Below are positions 43,380 through 53,380 of a stretch of DNA of 64,000 nucleotides, one piece after another. A program made the translations under genes and the position numbers. This stretch comes from Coprococcus aceti (GTDB lineage Bacteria > Bacillota > Clostridia > Lachnospirales > Lachnospiraceae): NCBI RefSeq assembly GCF_025567285.1, contig NZ_JAOQJT010000007.1, forward strand, positions 1 through 64,000, written 5' to 3'. Numbering within the stretch: the stretch's first letter is position 1; each line of letters starts with the position of its first letter. Under the pieces are notes generated by a model. That model saw only the letters and a program-made list of their open reading frames with translations. It was not told the origin of the DNA and searched no databases.

Positions 43380-44129
43380 ATGTCAGGACATTCAAAATTT
43401 GCGAACATCAAGCACAAGAAGGAAAAGAACGATGCAGCAAAGGGTAAGATCTTCACAATCATTGGTAAGGAGATCGTGGTAGCAGTAAAGGAAGGCGGAG
43501 CAAATCCTGAGAACAACAGTAAGCTTCGTGATGTAATCGCCAAGGCAAAGGCAAACAACATGCCTAACGATACTATCAAGCGTGGTATCGAGAGAGCGGC
43601 AGGAGATGCAAACTCAGTAAACTATGTAGTGAATACATATGAAGGCTACGGTCCTAACGGTACCGCCATCATAGTAGACACTCTTACGGACAATAAGAAC
43701 AGAACAGCAGCCAATGTGCGTAACTGCTTCACAAAGGGTGGCGGTAACGTAGGTACAACAGGCTGTGTATCATATATGTTTGATCACAAGGGACAGATCA
43801 TCATTGCAAAGGAAGACTGTGATATAGATGCAGACGACCTCATGATGATGGCACTGGATGCAGGAGCTGAGGATTTCTCAGACGAGGATGACAGCTACGA
43901 GATCATCACAGCACCTGAGGATTTCTCGCAGGTAAGAGAGAGCCTTGAGAAGGAAGGCATAAAGATGGCTGAGGCTGAGCTCACAATGATACCTCAGAAC
44001 TATGTTGATATAGACGATCCTGAGGTTGTCAAGAAGTTCACAAGGATTATAGATATGCTTGAGGAGGACGATGACGTTCAGGCAGTATATCACAATGCAA
44101 ATCTTCCGGAAGAGGACGATGAGGACTGA
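43380..44129 (+). CDS. yebC: YebC/PmpR-family protein
   Basis: A 249-residue member of the TACO1/YebC family (GHSKFANIKHKKEKNDAAKG opening, GYGPNGTAIIVD, GGGNVGTTGCVSYMF), of usual length. The family is known as transcription regulators and, for some members, as ribosome-associated factors easing proline stalls. Starts at ATG after AGGAG. Confidence 0.95.
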   Translation: MSGHSKFANIKHKKEKNDAAKGKIFTIIGKEIVVAVKEGGANPENNSKLRDVIAKAKANNMPNDTIKRGIERAAGDANSVNYVVNTYEGYGPNGTAIIVDTLTDNKNRTAANVRNCFTKGGGNVGTTGCVSYMFDHKGQIIIAKEDCDIDADDLMMMALDAGAEDFSDEDDSYEIITAPEDFSQVRESLEKEGIKMAEAELTMIPQNYVDIDDPEVVKKFTRIIDMLEEDDDVQAVYHNANLPEEDDED

Positions 44130-44206
44130 TATATAATTGCAAGGGATATGATAACATTGGTAACAGACAATTACTCAGATAATCAGCGCCATTGCAGCAT
44201 AGCTTG

Positions 44207-44250
44207 AAATAGAACTTCCGCACCTTATATATGGTGTGGAAGTTCTATTT
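44207..44250 (+). terminator. Terminator after yebC
   Basis: AAATAGAACTTCCGCACC pairs with GGTGTGGAAGTTCTATTT with one G-U pair. Outer bases ATTACTC and GAGTAAT can extend the stem. Confidence 0.8.
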
Positions 44251-44316
44251 GAGTAATGACGACATGGATGGTATCTGTGTCTGTTATATACGGAATGAGT
44301 ATTGTTAGGAGAAGAG

Positions 44317-46053
44317 ATGAAGGGAATACTTAGATATCTTAAGGGCTATAAGAAAGAGTCCATACTTGCCCCGCTTTTTAAGATGTTGGAGGCAACATTT
44401 GAATTGCTTATCCCGATCGTCATGGCAAATGTAATCGATGTCGGTATAGCAGGGCGTGACATAAGCTACGTTGTGAAGATGTGTCTCGTCATGATACTTT
44501 TGGGAATTATCGGTCTGGTGTGTTCTATCACCGCCCAGTATTTTTCGGCAAAGGCTGCTACAGGATTTGGAACAGCACTTCGAAATGATCTGTTCAGGCA
44601 TATTACATCACTTTCATACACAGAGATCGACAGCATAGGAACATCCACACTGCTCACGAGAATGACCAGTGACACGAACCAGGTACAGACAGGAGTCAAC
44701 ATGGTGCTCAGACTGTTCCTCCGTTCGCCGTTCATAGTGTTCGGTGCCATGATCATGTCATTCACCATCGACGTGAAGTCGGCCATGACATTTGTGGTGA
44801 CCATACCGGCACTTTCAATTGTTGTGTTCGGTGTTATGGCACTCAGCATACCTCTGTTCAAGAAGGTGCAGAACAGACTGGACAGAGTCACACTGCTCAC
44901 CCGTGAGGGGCTTGAGGGCGCGAGAGTTATCAGAGCCTTTAACAGACAGGACAAGGAATTTGAGGAGTTTGACAAGTCCACGGATGACCTGATGAAGTTC
45001 CAGCTCCTTGCAGGACGTATATCAGCGTTCATGAATCCTGTTACTTATGTGATAATCAATCTCTCAACCGCAGCTATAATCTGGATCGCAGCGGGACAGA
45101 CAGATGCGGGAATCATCACACAGGGAAAGGTCGTCGCACTTGTCAACTATATGTCACAGATACTCGTCGAGCTCATCAAGCTCGCAAACCTTATCGTGAC
45201 GATCACCAAGGCTGTTGCCTGCGCAAAGAGAATAAATGCGGTCATGGATCAGCAGCCATCCATAACGGATGGATCAGGCAAGGCAGCAGGATCACCGGCA
45301 AATGCTGTAAAGGTAAGCTTCAGGGATGCAAATCTCAGATATGCTGGGGCCGGAGCAGATTCCCTGTCAGATATAACATTTGACGTGGCACCGGGCGAGA
45401 CTGTGGGAATCATAGGCGGTACGGGTTCAGGAAAGAGTTCTCTTGTAAACATGATCCCAAGATTTTACGATGCCAGCCAGGGAAGCGTGTGCATAGACGG
45501 AGTTGACGTAAAGGACTACACCCTGGACGAGCTCAGGCATAAGGTCGGAGTGGTACCGCAGAAGGCTGTATTGTTTGCCGGAACAATAGCAGACAATATC
45601 AGGTGGGGCAAGCAGGATGCGACTGAAGCAGAGATAGACGAGGCGCTTGAGATAGCCCAGGCCAAGGAGTTTGTAGACGGCAAGGAGAATGGAATATACT
45701 TCAAGATCACCCAGGGGGGCAAGAACCTGTCGGGTGGACAGAAGCAGAGGCTTACCATAGCCAGAGCGGTCGTCAGAAAGCCTGAGATACTGATACTGGA
45801 TGACAGCGCATCGGCGCTAGATTTTGCAACTGATGCGGCTCTCAGAAAAGCGATCAGGGAGAAGACAAAGGGCATGACTGTATTCCTTGTGTCACAGAGA
45901 GCGTCGACCATCATGAATTCGGATAAGATCATCGTCATGGATGATGGTCAGATAGCTGGGATAGGAACCCATCGGCAGCTGCTTTCTAACTGTGAGATAT
46001 ACAGGGAGATATGTCAGTCACAGCTTTCGGAGGAGGAACTGTCTCATGAGTAA
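44317..46053 (+). CDS. ABC exporter subunit A
   Basis: A 578-residue half-transporter: six membrane helices (about 15-310), then an ATPase with Walker A GGTGSGKSS, signature LSGGQKQR and Walker B ILILDDSAS, which has Asp where the catalytic Glu belongs. This is the pattern of the degenerate-site partner in a heterodimeric multidrug-type exporter. ATG 44317 follows AGGAG. It overlaps the next gene by eight bases. Confidence 0.9.
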   Translation: MKGILRYLKGYKKESILAPLFKMLEATFELLIPIVMANVIDVGIAGRDISYVVKMCLVMILLGIIGLVCSITAQYFSAKAATGFGTALRNDLFRHITSLSYTEIDSIGTSTLLTRMTSDTNQVQTGVNMVLRLFLRSPFIVFGAMIMSFTIDVKSAMTFVVTIPALSIVVFGVMALSIPLFKKVQNRLDRVTLLTREGLEGARVIRAFNRQDKEFEEFDKSTDDLMKFQLLAGRISAFMNPVTYVIINLSTAAIIWIAAGQTDAGIITQGKVVALVNYMSQILVELIKLANLIVTITKAVACAKRINAVMDQQPSITDGSGKAAGSPANAVKVSFRDANLRYAGAGADSLSDITFDVAPGETVGIIGGTGSGKSSLVNMIPRFYDASQGSVCIDGVDVKDYTLDELRHKVGVVPQKAVLFAGTIADNIRWGKQDATEAEIDEALEIAQAKEFVDGKENGIYFKITQGGKNLSGGQKQRLTIARAVVRKPEILILDDSASALDFATDAALRKAIREKTKGMTVFLVSQRASTIMNSDKIIVMDDGQIAGIGTHRQLLSNCEIYREICQSQLSEEELSHE

Positions 46054-47806
46054 AGATAAAGGGAATAAATCAGTAAATAAAAAGACGATACTCAGAATAC
46101 TGAAGTATATCAAGAGATACAGGTTCCTCGTGGTTCTGTCTCTCATATGTGCAGCCATATCGGTCGTGCTCACACTGTATGCACCTATCATCATGGGACA
46201 TGCAGTTGACAGGGTCGTTGGACCGGGAAAAGTAGATTTTACAGGACTTAAGGGAATGCTTGCAAAGCTTGTGATTGTGGTCGTTATAACGGCTGTTGCA
46301 CAGTGGGTCATGAACGTGCTCAACAACATGATCACATACAGGGTGGTTAATGATGTAAGAACAAAGGCATATGAGAAGCTTGGCAGCCTGCCGCTCTCAT
46401 ATGTGGATTCACATACACACGGAGACATAGTCAGCAGGATCATAGCTGACGTAGACCAGTTCTCAGACGGACTTCTGATGGGATTTACACAGCTATTCAC
46501 AGGAGTTATGACTATAGTAGGAACACTGTGCTTCATGCTGTCGATCAACTGGATCATAGCCATTGTGGTCGTATGTATCACTCCGGTATCACTCTTTGTT
46601 GCGTCATTCATAGCAAAGAGAACATACAGTATGTTCAGGAAGCAGGCTGAGATCAAGGGGGAGCTCACATCCCTTGTAAATGAGATGGTTGAGAACCAGA
46701 AGGTAGTCACAGCATTCTCCATGGAGGATGAGACCTGCGACAGATTCCAGGAGGTCAATGGAAGACTTAATGTGGCAGGACTTCAGGCTACATTCTTCTC
46801 ATCGATAACAAATCCTAGTACAAGATTTGTCAACAGCCTTGTGTACACAGGCGTTGGAATCATAGGTGCCATAACAGCTATAAAGGGCTTTATATCAGTT
46901 GGACAGCTCACAAGTTTCCTGAGCTATGCAAATCAGTATACAAAGCCGTTCAATGAGATATCAGGCGTTGTCACAGAGCTTCAGAACGCGCTGGCATCCG
47001 CTGCCAGAGTGTTTGAGCTTATAGACGAGGACCCAGAGGCTGCAGAGCCTGATGGCGCACACGAGCTCACAGACGTTCACGGTGAGGTGGACCTTAAGAA
47101 TGTTGACTTCTCATACAACAAAGATGTGGAGCTCATCAAGAACCTCAATCTGAACGTGAAGAACGGACAGAGGATAGCAATAGTGGGACCTACAGGCTGT
47201 GGTAAGAGTACAGTCATCAACCTGCTCATGAGATTCTACGATGTGGATGCCGGAAGCATATCCGTGGATGGATATGACATAAGAGAGGTCACAAGAAAGA
47301 GCCTCCGCGGCAATTACGGAATGGTACTTCAGGAGACCTGGCTTAAGAGTGGCACGATAAGGGACAATATAGCATACGGAAGACCGGACGCAACGGATGA
47401 GGAGATCGTCGAGGCTGCAAAGCAGTCACATGCACACAGCTTTATCAAGAGACTTCCTGATGGCTATAACACATATATAACAGAGGATGGAGGCAATCTG
47501 TCACAGGGACAGAAGCAGCTCCTATGTATCACAAGGGTTATGCTTGATCTTCCACCTATGCTCATACTGGATGAGGCAACATCATCCATAGATACAAGAA
47601 CTGAGATAAGGATACAGAGAGCATTTGCCAAGATGATGAAGGGCAGAACAAGCTTCGTGGTTGCACACAGACTGTCAACCATCAAGGAGTCAGATGTCAT
47701 CCTAGTCATGAAGGACGGGCACATCATCGAACAGGGAAATCACGAGACACTGCTTGCAAAGGGCGGCTTCTACACGAATCTGTACAATTCCCAGTTTGCA
47801 AGATAA
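46046..47806 (+). CDS. ABC exporter subunit B
   Basis: A 586-residue half-transporter. The membrane domain is at about 20-330; the ATPase has GPTGCGKST, signature LSQGQKQL and Walker B MLILDEATS with the catalytic Glu, plus VVAHRLSTI. It pairs with the preceding subunit. ATG 46046 has GGAGGA upstream, inside the first gene. Substrate unknown. Confidence 0.92.
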   Translation: MSKDKGNKSVNKKTILRILKYIKRYRFLVVLSLICAAISVVLTLYAPIIMGHAVDRVVGPGKVDFTGLKGMLAKLVIVVVITAVAQWVMNVLNNMITYRVVNDVRTKAYEKLGSLPLSYVDSHTHGDIVSRIIADVDQFSDGLLMGFTQLFTGVMTIVGTLCFMLSINWIIAIVVVCITPVSLFVASFIAKRTYSMFRKQAEIKGELTSLVNEMVENQKVVTAFSMEDETCDRFQEVNGRLNVAGLQATFFSSITNPSTRFVNSLVYTGVGIIGAITAIKGFISVGQLTSFLSYANQYTKPFNEISGVVTELQNALASAARVFELIDEDPEAAEPDGAHELTDVHGEVDLKNVDFSYNKDVELIKNLNLNVKNGQRIAIVGPTGCGKSTVINLLMRFYDVDAGSISVDGYDIREVTRKSLRGNYGMVLQETWLKSGTIRDNIAYGRPDATDEEIVEAAKQSHAHSFIKRLPDGYNTYITEDGGNLSQGQKQLLCITRVMLDLPPMLILDEATSSIDTRTEIRIQRAFAKMMKGRTSFVVAHRLSTIKESDVILVMKDGHIIEQGNHETLLAKGGFYTNLYNSQFAR

Positions 47807-47828
47807 TACAGAGAAATGCATAAATATA

Positions 47829-47872
47829 AAAGGGCTGTGCTTTGAGGTATACCTCACGGTACAGTCCTTTTT
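47829..47872 (+). terminator. Terminator after the ABC exporter
   Basis: AAAGGGCTGT pairs with ACAGTCCTTT, enclosing the perfect palindrome TGAGGTATACCTCA, followed by T residues. Confidence 0.75.
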
Positions 47873-47913
47873 AACGGTGGTTAAAGCATTTATCTGTTAT
47901 ATTTCACGAACGC

Positions 47914-47942
47914 TTGCCAGTGGCGGGCTTTGTGTATATAAT
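47914..47942 (+). promoter_or_regulatory. argD promoter
   Basis: A -35 TTGCCA (47914-47919) and perfect -10 TATAAT (47937-47942) with a 17-base spacer lie about 70 bases before argD. Confidence 0.75.
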
Positions 47943-48015
47943 GTATGCGGAATGCCTGTTATAATATGGGCGGATATTTGCAGATATACCGGAGAGTATA
48001 CAAAAGGAGAGAAAG

Positions 48016-49236
48016 ATGAAGGTTAGTGAATCAGGTTATACAAGAGAAGAACTTTTAGAGATAGTAGATACATATCTGGCAGAGCAGTCCAGAAGATGGG
48101 AATTCATAGAGGAGAAGGGCGATGGCATGTATGTGTACGCTGAGAACGGCGACAGATACCTCGACTTCTTCGCAGGAATAGCGGTAAGCAGCGCGGGAAA
48201 TGCCAACAAGAAGGTTGCAAAGGCCATAGCTGACCAGGCGGCAAATGTAATACATGCATCAAACTATGCATATACACTTCCAATGATCCTCCTTGCAAAG
48301 AAGGTGTGTGACACCATAGGCATGGAGAAGATCGTGTTCCAGAACTCAGGAACAGAGGCAAATGAAGCCATGATCAAGATGGCTAGAAAGTACGGCGTGG
48401 ACAATTACGGACCGGACAGATATAAGATCGTGACAGCGAAGAACAGCTTCCACGGAAGAACATACGGTGCACTGTCGGCAACAGGCCAGCCTGATTCGGC
48501 CTGCCACAAGGGATTTGCACCACTCCTTCCGGGATTCACATATGCAGAGTATAACAACCTTGAGGACTTCAAGAGCAAATGCGATGAGAACACCATAGGA
48601 ATCATGGTAGAGCCTGTACAGGGCGAGGGTGGTGTATACCCTGCAGACCCTGAGTTCCTTAAAGGACTTCGTGAGTTCTGTGATGAGAAGAACATGCTCC
48701 TCATGTTCGACGAGGTTCAGACCGGATGGGGAAGAACCGGAGACATCATGGCATATATGACATATGGCGTAAAGCCTGACATGGTATCCATGGCAAAGGC
48801 CATCGGGGGCGGTATGCCTATAGGCGCGATGTGTACAAGCACCAAGATAGCAGCAGCATTTACACCTGGTGCCCACGGTTCAACATACGCAGCCAACCCT
48901 GTGTGCTGTGCAGCGGCGCTTGCAGAGATAGATGAGATACTGGATAACAAGCTCTACGAGAATGCAAAGGAAGTAGGAGCATACTTCATGGAGGAACTCA
49001 AGGCACTTCCTTGTGTCAAGGAGATCAGAGGACGTGGTCTTCTTATAGGCGTTGAGTTCAACAAGCCTATCGCATTTGAAGTAAAGCACAGAGCGTTTGA
49101 GAACAAGCTCCTCATAACAGCGGTAAGAGACAGCATCATAAGGATCGCACCTCCACTTATCGTTAAGAAGGAGCACTGTGACGAGGCTGTTAAGCTACTC
49201 ATCAAGTCTGTGACAGAAGCACTGCAGGAGCAGTAA
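48016..49236 (+). CDS. argD: Acetylornithine-type aminotransferase
   Basis: A 406-residue class III PLP aminotransferase. The PLP Lys is in SMAKAIGGG (about 257), with NSGTEANEAM, FHGRTYGAL and LMFDEVQTGWGRTGD. Best fit is ArgD of arginine synthesis; ornithine or 4-aminobutyrate aminotransferases have the same motifs, and no other arg gene is beside it, so substrate is not certain. Starts at ATG after AAAGGAGAG. Confidence 0.85.
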   Translation: MKVSESGYTREELLEIVDTYLAEQSRRWEFIEEKGDGMYVYAENGDRYLDFFAGIAVSSAGNANKKVAKAIADQAANVIHASNYAYTLPMILLAKKVCDTIGMEKIVFQNSGTEANEAMIKMARKYGVDNYGPDRYKIVTAKNSFHGRTYGALSATGQPDSACHKGFAPLLPGFTYAEYNNLEDFKSKCDENTIGIMVEPVQGEGGVYPADPEFLKGLREFCDEKNMLLMFDEVQTGWGRTGDIMAYMTYGVKPDMVSMAKAIGGGMPIGAMCTSTKIAAAFTPGAHGSTYAANPVCCAAALAEIDEILDNKLYENAKEVGAYFMEELKALPCVKEIRGRGLLIGVEFNKPIAFEVKHRAFENKLLITAVRDSIIRIAPPLIVKKEHCDEAVKLLIKSVTEALQEQ

Positions 49237-49295
49237 TACAGCGTGATCATATAGCAGAATAAGCATGAATCATAAAAGTAATATAGGAGACCATA

Positions 49296-49790
49296 ATGGG
49301 AAGAAGTAAAGAAGAGATGGAGGGGGTGACCCTCCTTGGAAATAAAGACGTAAAGTACAGCATGGACTATGCACCTGAGATGCTCCAGACATTTGACAAC
49401 AAGCATCCGGACAACGACTACTTTGTAAAGTTCAACTGTCCTGAGTTCACAAGCCTCTGTCCGATCACCGGACAGCCTGACTTCGCAACGGTGTACATAT
49501 CATATGTGCCGGGCGAGAAGATGGTGGAGAGCAAGTCGCTGAAACTGTATCTGTTCAGCTTCAGAAATCACGGAGACTTCCATGAGGACTGTATGAACAT
49601 CATCATGAAGGACCTCATAAAACTGATGGATCCAAAGTACATCGAGGTGTGGGGCAAGTTCACACCGAGGGGAGGAATCTCCATAGACCCGTACTGCAAT
49701 TACGGCAGACCGGGAACAAAGTGGGAGGAGGTTGCCTGGAACCGTCTGGCAAACCACGACCTCTACCCTGAGAAAGTTGACAATAGATAA
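49296..49790 (+). CDS. queF: 7-cyano-7-deazaguanine reductase
   Basis: A 164-residue QueF of the short type. The substrate-thioester Cys is in SLCPITGQPDF (about 54), followed by the QueF motif ESKSLKLYLFSFRNH and a Glu/His pair in HGDFHED. It reduces preQ0 to preQ1 for queuosine in tRNA. No other queuosine gene or preQ1 riboswitch is seen nearby. Confidence 0.94.
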   Translation: MGRSKEEMEGVTLLGNKDVKYSMDYAPEMLQTFDNKHPDNDYFVKFNCPEFTSLCPITGQPDFATVYISYVPGEKMVESKSLKLYLFSFRNHGDFHEDCMNIIMKDLIKLMDPKYIEVWGKFTPRGGISIDPYCNYGRPGTKWEEVAWNRLANHDLYPEKVDNR

Positions 49791-49831
49791 TTGGGTCTGA
49801 GCAGCACGCACGGACGGATAGGAGAATCATA

Positions 49832-51130
49832 ATGGCGGATTACAGAGAGACTGTGGATTATATATTGGGTATTCCGCTTTTTGCACAGAAGATTGGCAAG
49901 GAGAACCTTTCCAGTCTTTTGTGCCGTTTGGGGAACCCTGAGAAGGCTGTTCCTGCGATACATGTGGCGGGAACCAACGGCAAGGGCAGCACATGCCGCG
50001 CTCTGGCGCAGATGCTTGCAGCCCGGGGATACAGAGTGGGATTGTTCATATCACCCCATCTCGTGTCCATAAACGAGAGAATACAGATAAATGGTACAAA
50101 TATATCCGATGACGATTTTGTGTCGGCATTTGAGACCGTAAAGGGGCAGTTCATGGAGCACCCTTCGTTCTTCGAGGTCATGTTTGCCATGGCGGCGGTG
50201 TATTTCAGACAGCAGAAGTGTGACTTTGCCGTATACGAGACAGGAATGGGCGGAAGACTGGATGCGACAAATGTCCTGACGCCGGAGCTTACGATCATCA
50301 CGTCGGTGGGAATGGATCACATGGAGTATCTTGGCGACACGATAGAGAAGATAGCTTATGAGAAGGCAGGCATCATCAAGCCGGGTGTTCCGGTGATATA
50401 TTTCAGGCGGGATGAGGCGGCTGCGCGGGTCATAGAAGATACTGCCAAAGAGCGTGGAGCGGACATAATTCCGGTCGAAAAATCAGATTATATAATAAAT
50501 CATTTGGGGAACAAAACCATTGATTTTTCATTGCATAATCGGTATTATAGTTATTGCAATTTACAGATACAGAAGACATCACTGTACCAGGTGGAGAATG
50601 TCAGCCTTGCCGTGACAGCATTCAGGATGCTCATGGAGAGGCGGAATGTACCGGAACAGGATATAGAGAAGACCGTGAGGAATGCACTCCTGCAGTTCTA
50701 CTGGGAGGGCAGGATGGAGGAGATAGCTCCTCATATATATGTGGATGGTGCCCACAATGTGGAGGCTGTAAATGCATATATAGAGACCATGAACAGGCTT
50801 CATGGGGAATATGACAAGATACTGGTATTTGCGGCGGTGAAGGATAAGGAGTATGACTCCATGATACATTTGCTTGCCGGAAATATTACGTTTGGCAGGA
50901 TAATAGTCACAAGCGTTGACAGCAGCAGAAAGGCGGATTCCGCAAAGCTGGCGGAGATATTCTCGGCGTGTACGGATACTCCGGTCATGGTCAGCGATGA
51001 GATTGACGATGCCATGGATATGGCAGTGGAGCTCAGAGGAGACAGAGAGAATACCAACATATACTGCGTTGGTTCCCTGTATCTGGTGGGCGGTGTCAAG
51101 AGATGGAGGAACAGACATGATCAATTTTGA
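49832..51130 (+). CDS. folC: Folylpolyglutamate synthase/dihydrofolate synthase
   Basis: A 432-residue Mur-ligase-like enzyme that adds glutamate to folates. Motifs in order: LLCRLGNPEKAVPAIHVAGT, ATP loop GTNGKGST (about 47-54), ETGMGGRLDATNV, GMDHMEYLG and DGAHNVEA. Starts at ATG after TAGGAG. Its end overlaps the next small gene by 14 bases. Confidence 0.95.
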   Translation: MADYRETVDYILGIPLFAQKIGKENLSSLLCRLGNPEKAVPAIHVAGTNGKGSTCRALAQMLAARGYRVGLFISPHLVSINERIQINGTNISDDDFVSAFETVKGQFMEHPSFFEVMFAMAAVYFRQQKCDFAVYETGMGGRLDATNVLTPELTIITSVGMDHMEYLGDTIEKIAYEKAGIIKPGVPVIYFRRDEAAARVIEDTAKERGADIIPVEKSDYIINHLGNKTIDFSLHNRYYSYCNLQIQKTSLYQVENVSLAVTAFRMLMERRNVPEQDIEKTVRNALLQFYWEGRMEEIAPHIYVDGAHNVEAVNAYIETMNRLHGEYDKILVFAAVKDKEYDSMIHLLAGNITFGRIIVTSVDSSRKADSAKLAEIFSACTDTPVMVSDEIDDAMDMAVELRGDRENTNIYCVGSLYLVGGVKRWRNRHDQF

Positions 51131-51263
51131 TGAAGAGATAAAGAGGTTTAAGCCGGCACTTGAACTTGACCAGGCAGAGGATGCAATATACAACAATGAT
51201 CTCAAGGACATCATGGATGTCATGCAGGAGATGATGAGGGTTGCAAAGGAAGCAGAGAAGTAA
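51117..51263 (+). CDS. 48-residue acidic helical protein
   Basis: ATG 51117 with GGAGGA eight bases upstream, overlapping the folC end, encodes MINFDEEIKRFKPALELDQA and a helical rest ending in AKEAEK. It has the look of small folC-linked or coiled-coil partner proteins; no family is certain. Good ribosome binding site and tight coupling argue that it is real. Confidence 0.65.
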   Translation: MINFDEEIKRFKPALELDQAEDAIYNNDLKDIMDVMQEMMRVAKEAEK

Positions 51264-51292
51264 AGAACACAGATTGGTCGGGAGATTAAGAT

Positions 51293-52903
51293 ATGGCAGA
51301 TGTACTGAATTGTAAGCACTGCGGTGGAGCGATAGCCGTCACAGGCTACTGTACCAGGTGCGGACTGAAGATAGATTACGTGAACAAGGCTCTCAACTCG
51401 TCAAAGTACTATTACAACATAGGGCTTGATAAGGCGAGGGTCAGGGATATGTCAGGTGCGGAGGAGGCGCTCAAGCTGTCTCTGAAGTATGACAAGATGA
51501 ATATAGATGCCCGGAACCTTCTTGGACTGGTGTACTATGAGACCGGAGAGATAGTTCAGGCGCTCAGCCACTGGGTAGTGAGCGTGAATTATTTTGACGG
51601 CAAGAATGTCGCCAAGAGATACATCAAGGAGATAAAATCCAACCCACACAGGCTGGAGGCGGTGAACAATGTAACCAGAAAGTATAATCAGGCGCTGGTA
51701 TATGCGAAGCAGGGCAGCAAGGATCTTGCCTTTATACAGCTCAGAAAGGTACTTTCCGACAACAGCAGATTTATACAGGGGTACCTGCTCCTTGCACTTC
51801 TGTTCATCGACGAGGGAAGATATGACAAGGCTCGCAAGGCACTCAAGCGTGTCATCAAGATAGACAGGACAAATCCAGTGGCGGTCAGATATTTCAATGA
51901 GATGGGCCACACTGATGAGGAGATCATGAACTTCAGGGATTATCCGCAGGAGGACTACGATGTGGATTCTCTGTTCGTGGATGACCAGAAGAAGCTCATA
52001 GCCGGCAACAGCGAGGTGGATTTTGATGGGGATCCGATTCCGGTTGGAAGATACAAGGACATCAATTTCTACAAATATTCCATCGCTTATATCATAGCGG
52101 GAGTTGTTCTGGGACTTGCGGCCATGTGGACGCTCATCATCCCGCACAGGGATAAGGCAGCTGACAATTCAGAGAGAGACCTGAAGGTTACATTCAGTCA
52201 GGAGATAGCGGATAAGAACGTGGCCATATCGGAGCTCCAGTCACAGGTGGACAGCATGACCACCAAGCTCACAAATGCTGAGACTGAGGCGAAAAACCTT
52301 CAGACACAGATAGATAAGTATGGCGATTACGCTTCACAGGTTCTGTCGGATGACAATAAGGCAAGGGTACAGTCAGCGATCTATAAGTACGAGACCATGA
52401 CATATGAGGCTGCCATAGATGATCTGAACAGAGTCCTTCAGGATACACCTAACAGCGATGTGGCACTGTTCTACAAGGCGATGTGTTATCTGAAGCTTTC
52501 TGATGATAACAATGCCACACTGGTATTTAACCAGCTTGTTGAGAACTGTCCGAACTCCGTATACTACACGGTTGCGTGTGATTATGCGGATGAAGATGCC
52601 ATACAGGCGGGACTTGAAAAGAAGAATTCTGCAAGTACAGCCAGCACGAACACGGGCGACGGAACAGATACAACCGACAGATCAAGCACAGGTGACGAAA
52701 CAGGTACGACCGACAGCACGGACACAGGTGACGGAACAGATACAACCGACAGCTCGTATACAGGTGATGGAACGGATACGACCGACAACACGTATACGGA
52801 TGATGGAACAGGCACCATCGACAATACGTATACAGGTGACGGAACAGACACGACCGACAGTTCGTATACAGGCGATGGAACAGATACAACTGACGGACAG
52901 TAA
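51293..52903 (+). CDS. Zinc-ribbon/TPR membrane protein with repeat tail
   Basis: A 536-residue protein. An N-terminal zinc ribbon (CKHCGG at 7-12, CTRCGL at 20-25) precedes TPR-like helices (about 35-210), one membrane helix (about 262-282), an external coiled coil (about 300-345), another TPR-like part (about 360-440) and a tail of seven 12-residue repeats of the type TGDGTDTTDSSY. The zinc ribbon faces the cytoplasm. No enzymatic motif is seen; a scaffold role at the envelope is likely. Function unknown. Confidence 0.75.
   Translation: MADVLNCKHCGGAIAVTGYCTRCGLKIDYVNKALNSSKYYYNIGLDKARVRDMSGAEEALKLSLKYDKMNIDARNLLGLVYYETGEIVQALSHWVVSVNYFDGKNVAKRYIKEIKSNPHRLEAVNNVTRKYNQALVYAKQGSKDLAFIQLRKVLSDNSRFIQGYLLLALLFIDEGRYDKARKALKRVIKIDRTNPVAVRYFNEMGHTDEEIMNFRDYPQEDYDVDSLFVDDQKKLIAGNSEVDFDGDPIPVGRYKDINFYKYSIAYIIAGVVLGLAAMWTLIIPHRDKAADNSERDLKVTFSQEIADKNVAISELQSQVDSMTTKLTNAETEAKNLQTQIDKYGDYASQVLSDDNKARVQSAIYKYETMTYEAAIDDLNRVLQDTPNSDVALFYKAMCYLKLSDDNNATLVFNQLVENCPNSVYYTVACDYADEDAIQAGLEKKNSASTASTNTGDGTDTTDRSSTGDETGTTDSTDTGDGTDTTDSSYTGDGTDTTDNTYTDDGTGTIDNTYTGDGTDTTDSSYTGDGTDTTDGQ
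52652..52900 (+). repeat. Seven tandem 36-base repeats (TGDGTDTTDSSY)
   Basis: In-frame 36-base units encode an Asp/Thr/Gly-rich tail of the preceding protein. The units differ by few bases, so the number may vary between strains. Confidence 0.9.
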
Positions 52904-52943
52904 CGAAAGACAGAAAGACATATAAAAAGATTATAATTTATAG

Positions 52944-52995
52944 AAGGCACAAAAGAGACGGATAAGGATTAACCGTTTCTTTTGTGCCTTTTATT
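52944..52995 (+). terminator. Terminator before the spoIIA operon
   Basis: AAGGCACAAAAGAGACGG pairs with CCGTTTCTTTTGTGCCTT with a one-base bulge, followed by a T-rich stretch. It isolates the sporulation operon from the TPR gene. Confidence 0.9.
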
Positions 52996-53015
52996 TTGTG
53001 ACAGGGGGATTGAAG

Positions 53016-53363
53016 ATGAATATCTACGAGAAAATGGGGGATACTATAATCGTATATATGCCCAGAGAGGTGGATGATTATGCGGCGGTGAAGATGACCG
53101 CAGGGATGGACGGAGTATTTGCCGAGGAGGTGGTGAGACATGCCATATTTGATTTTGGCAGGACAACGTTCATGGACAGCTCGGGGATAGGACTTATAAC
53201 GAGAAGGTACAGACAGCTCCACGACAGAGGGGGAAGCGTTGGGGTGATAAATGTAAATGCGAGAATGGACAGGATACTGCTCATGTCCGGTATATACAGG
53301 ATCGCGACAAGGCTGGACAGCGGTGTCCGGGATGAGGCTGAGGATTGGACAGATAAAATATAG
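53016..53363 (+). CDS. spoIIAA: Anti-anti-sigma factor SpoIIAA
   Basis: A 115-residue STAS-domain protein. The phosphorylated Ser lies in FMDSSGIGLI (about 57-66). The unphosphorylated form releases SigF from SpoIIAB in the forespore. ATG 53016 after AGGGGG is chosen over the upstream in-frame start. First gene of the operon. Confidence 0.94.
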   Translation: MNIYEKMGDTIIVYMPREVDDYAAVKMTAGMDGVFAEEVVRHAIFDFGRTTFMDSSGIGLITRRYRQLHDRGGSVGVINVNARMDRILLMSGIYRIATRLDSGVRDEAEDWTDKI

Positions 53364-53380
53364 ATAACGAGGAGAATGGT

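Noticed and set aside
49237..49295. preQ1 riboswitch before queF
   Set aside because: The 59 bases between argD and queF show no preQ1 aptamer hairpin with the A-rich tail.
52652..52900. Regular 36-base repeats resembling CRISPR repeats
   Set aside because: They are contiguous coding repeats of a 12-residue tail, with no spacers and no cas genes nearby.
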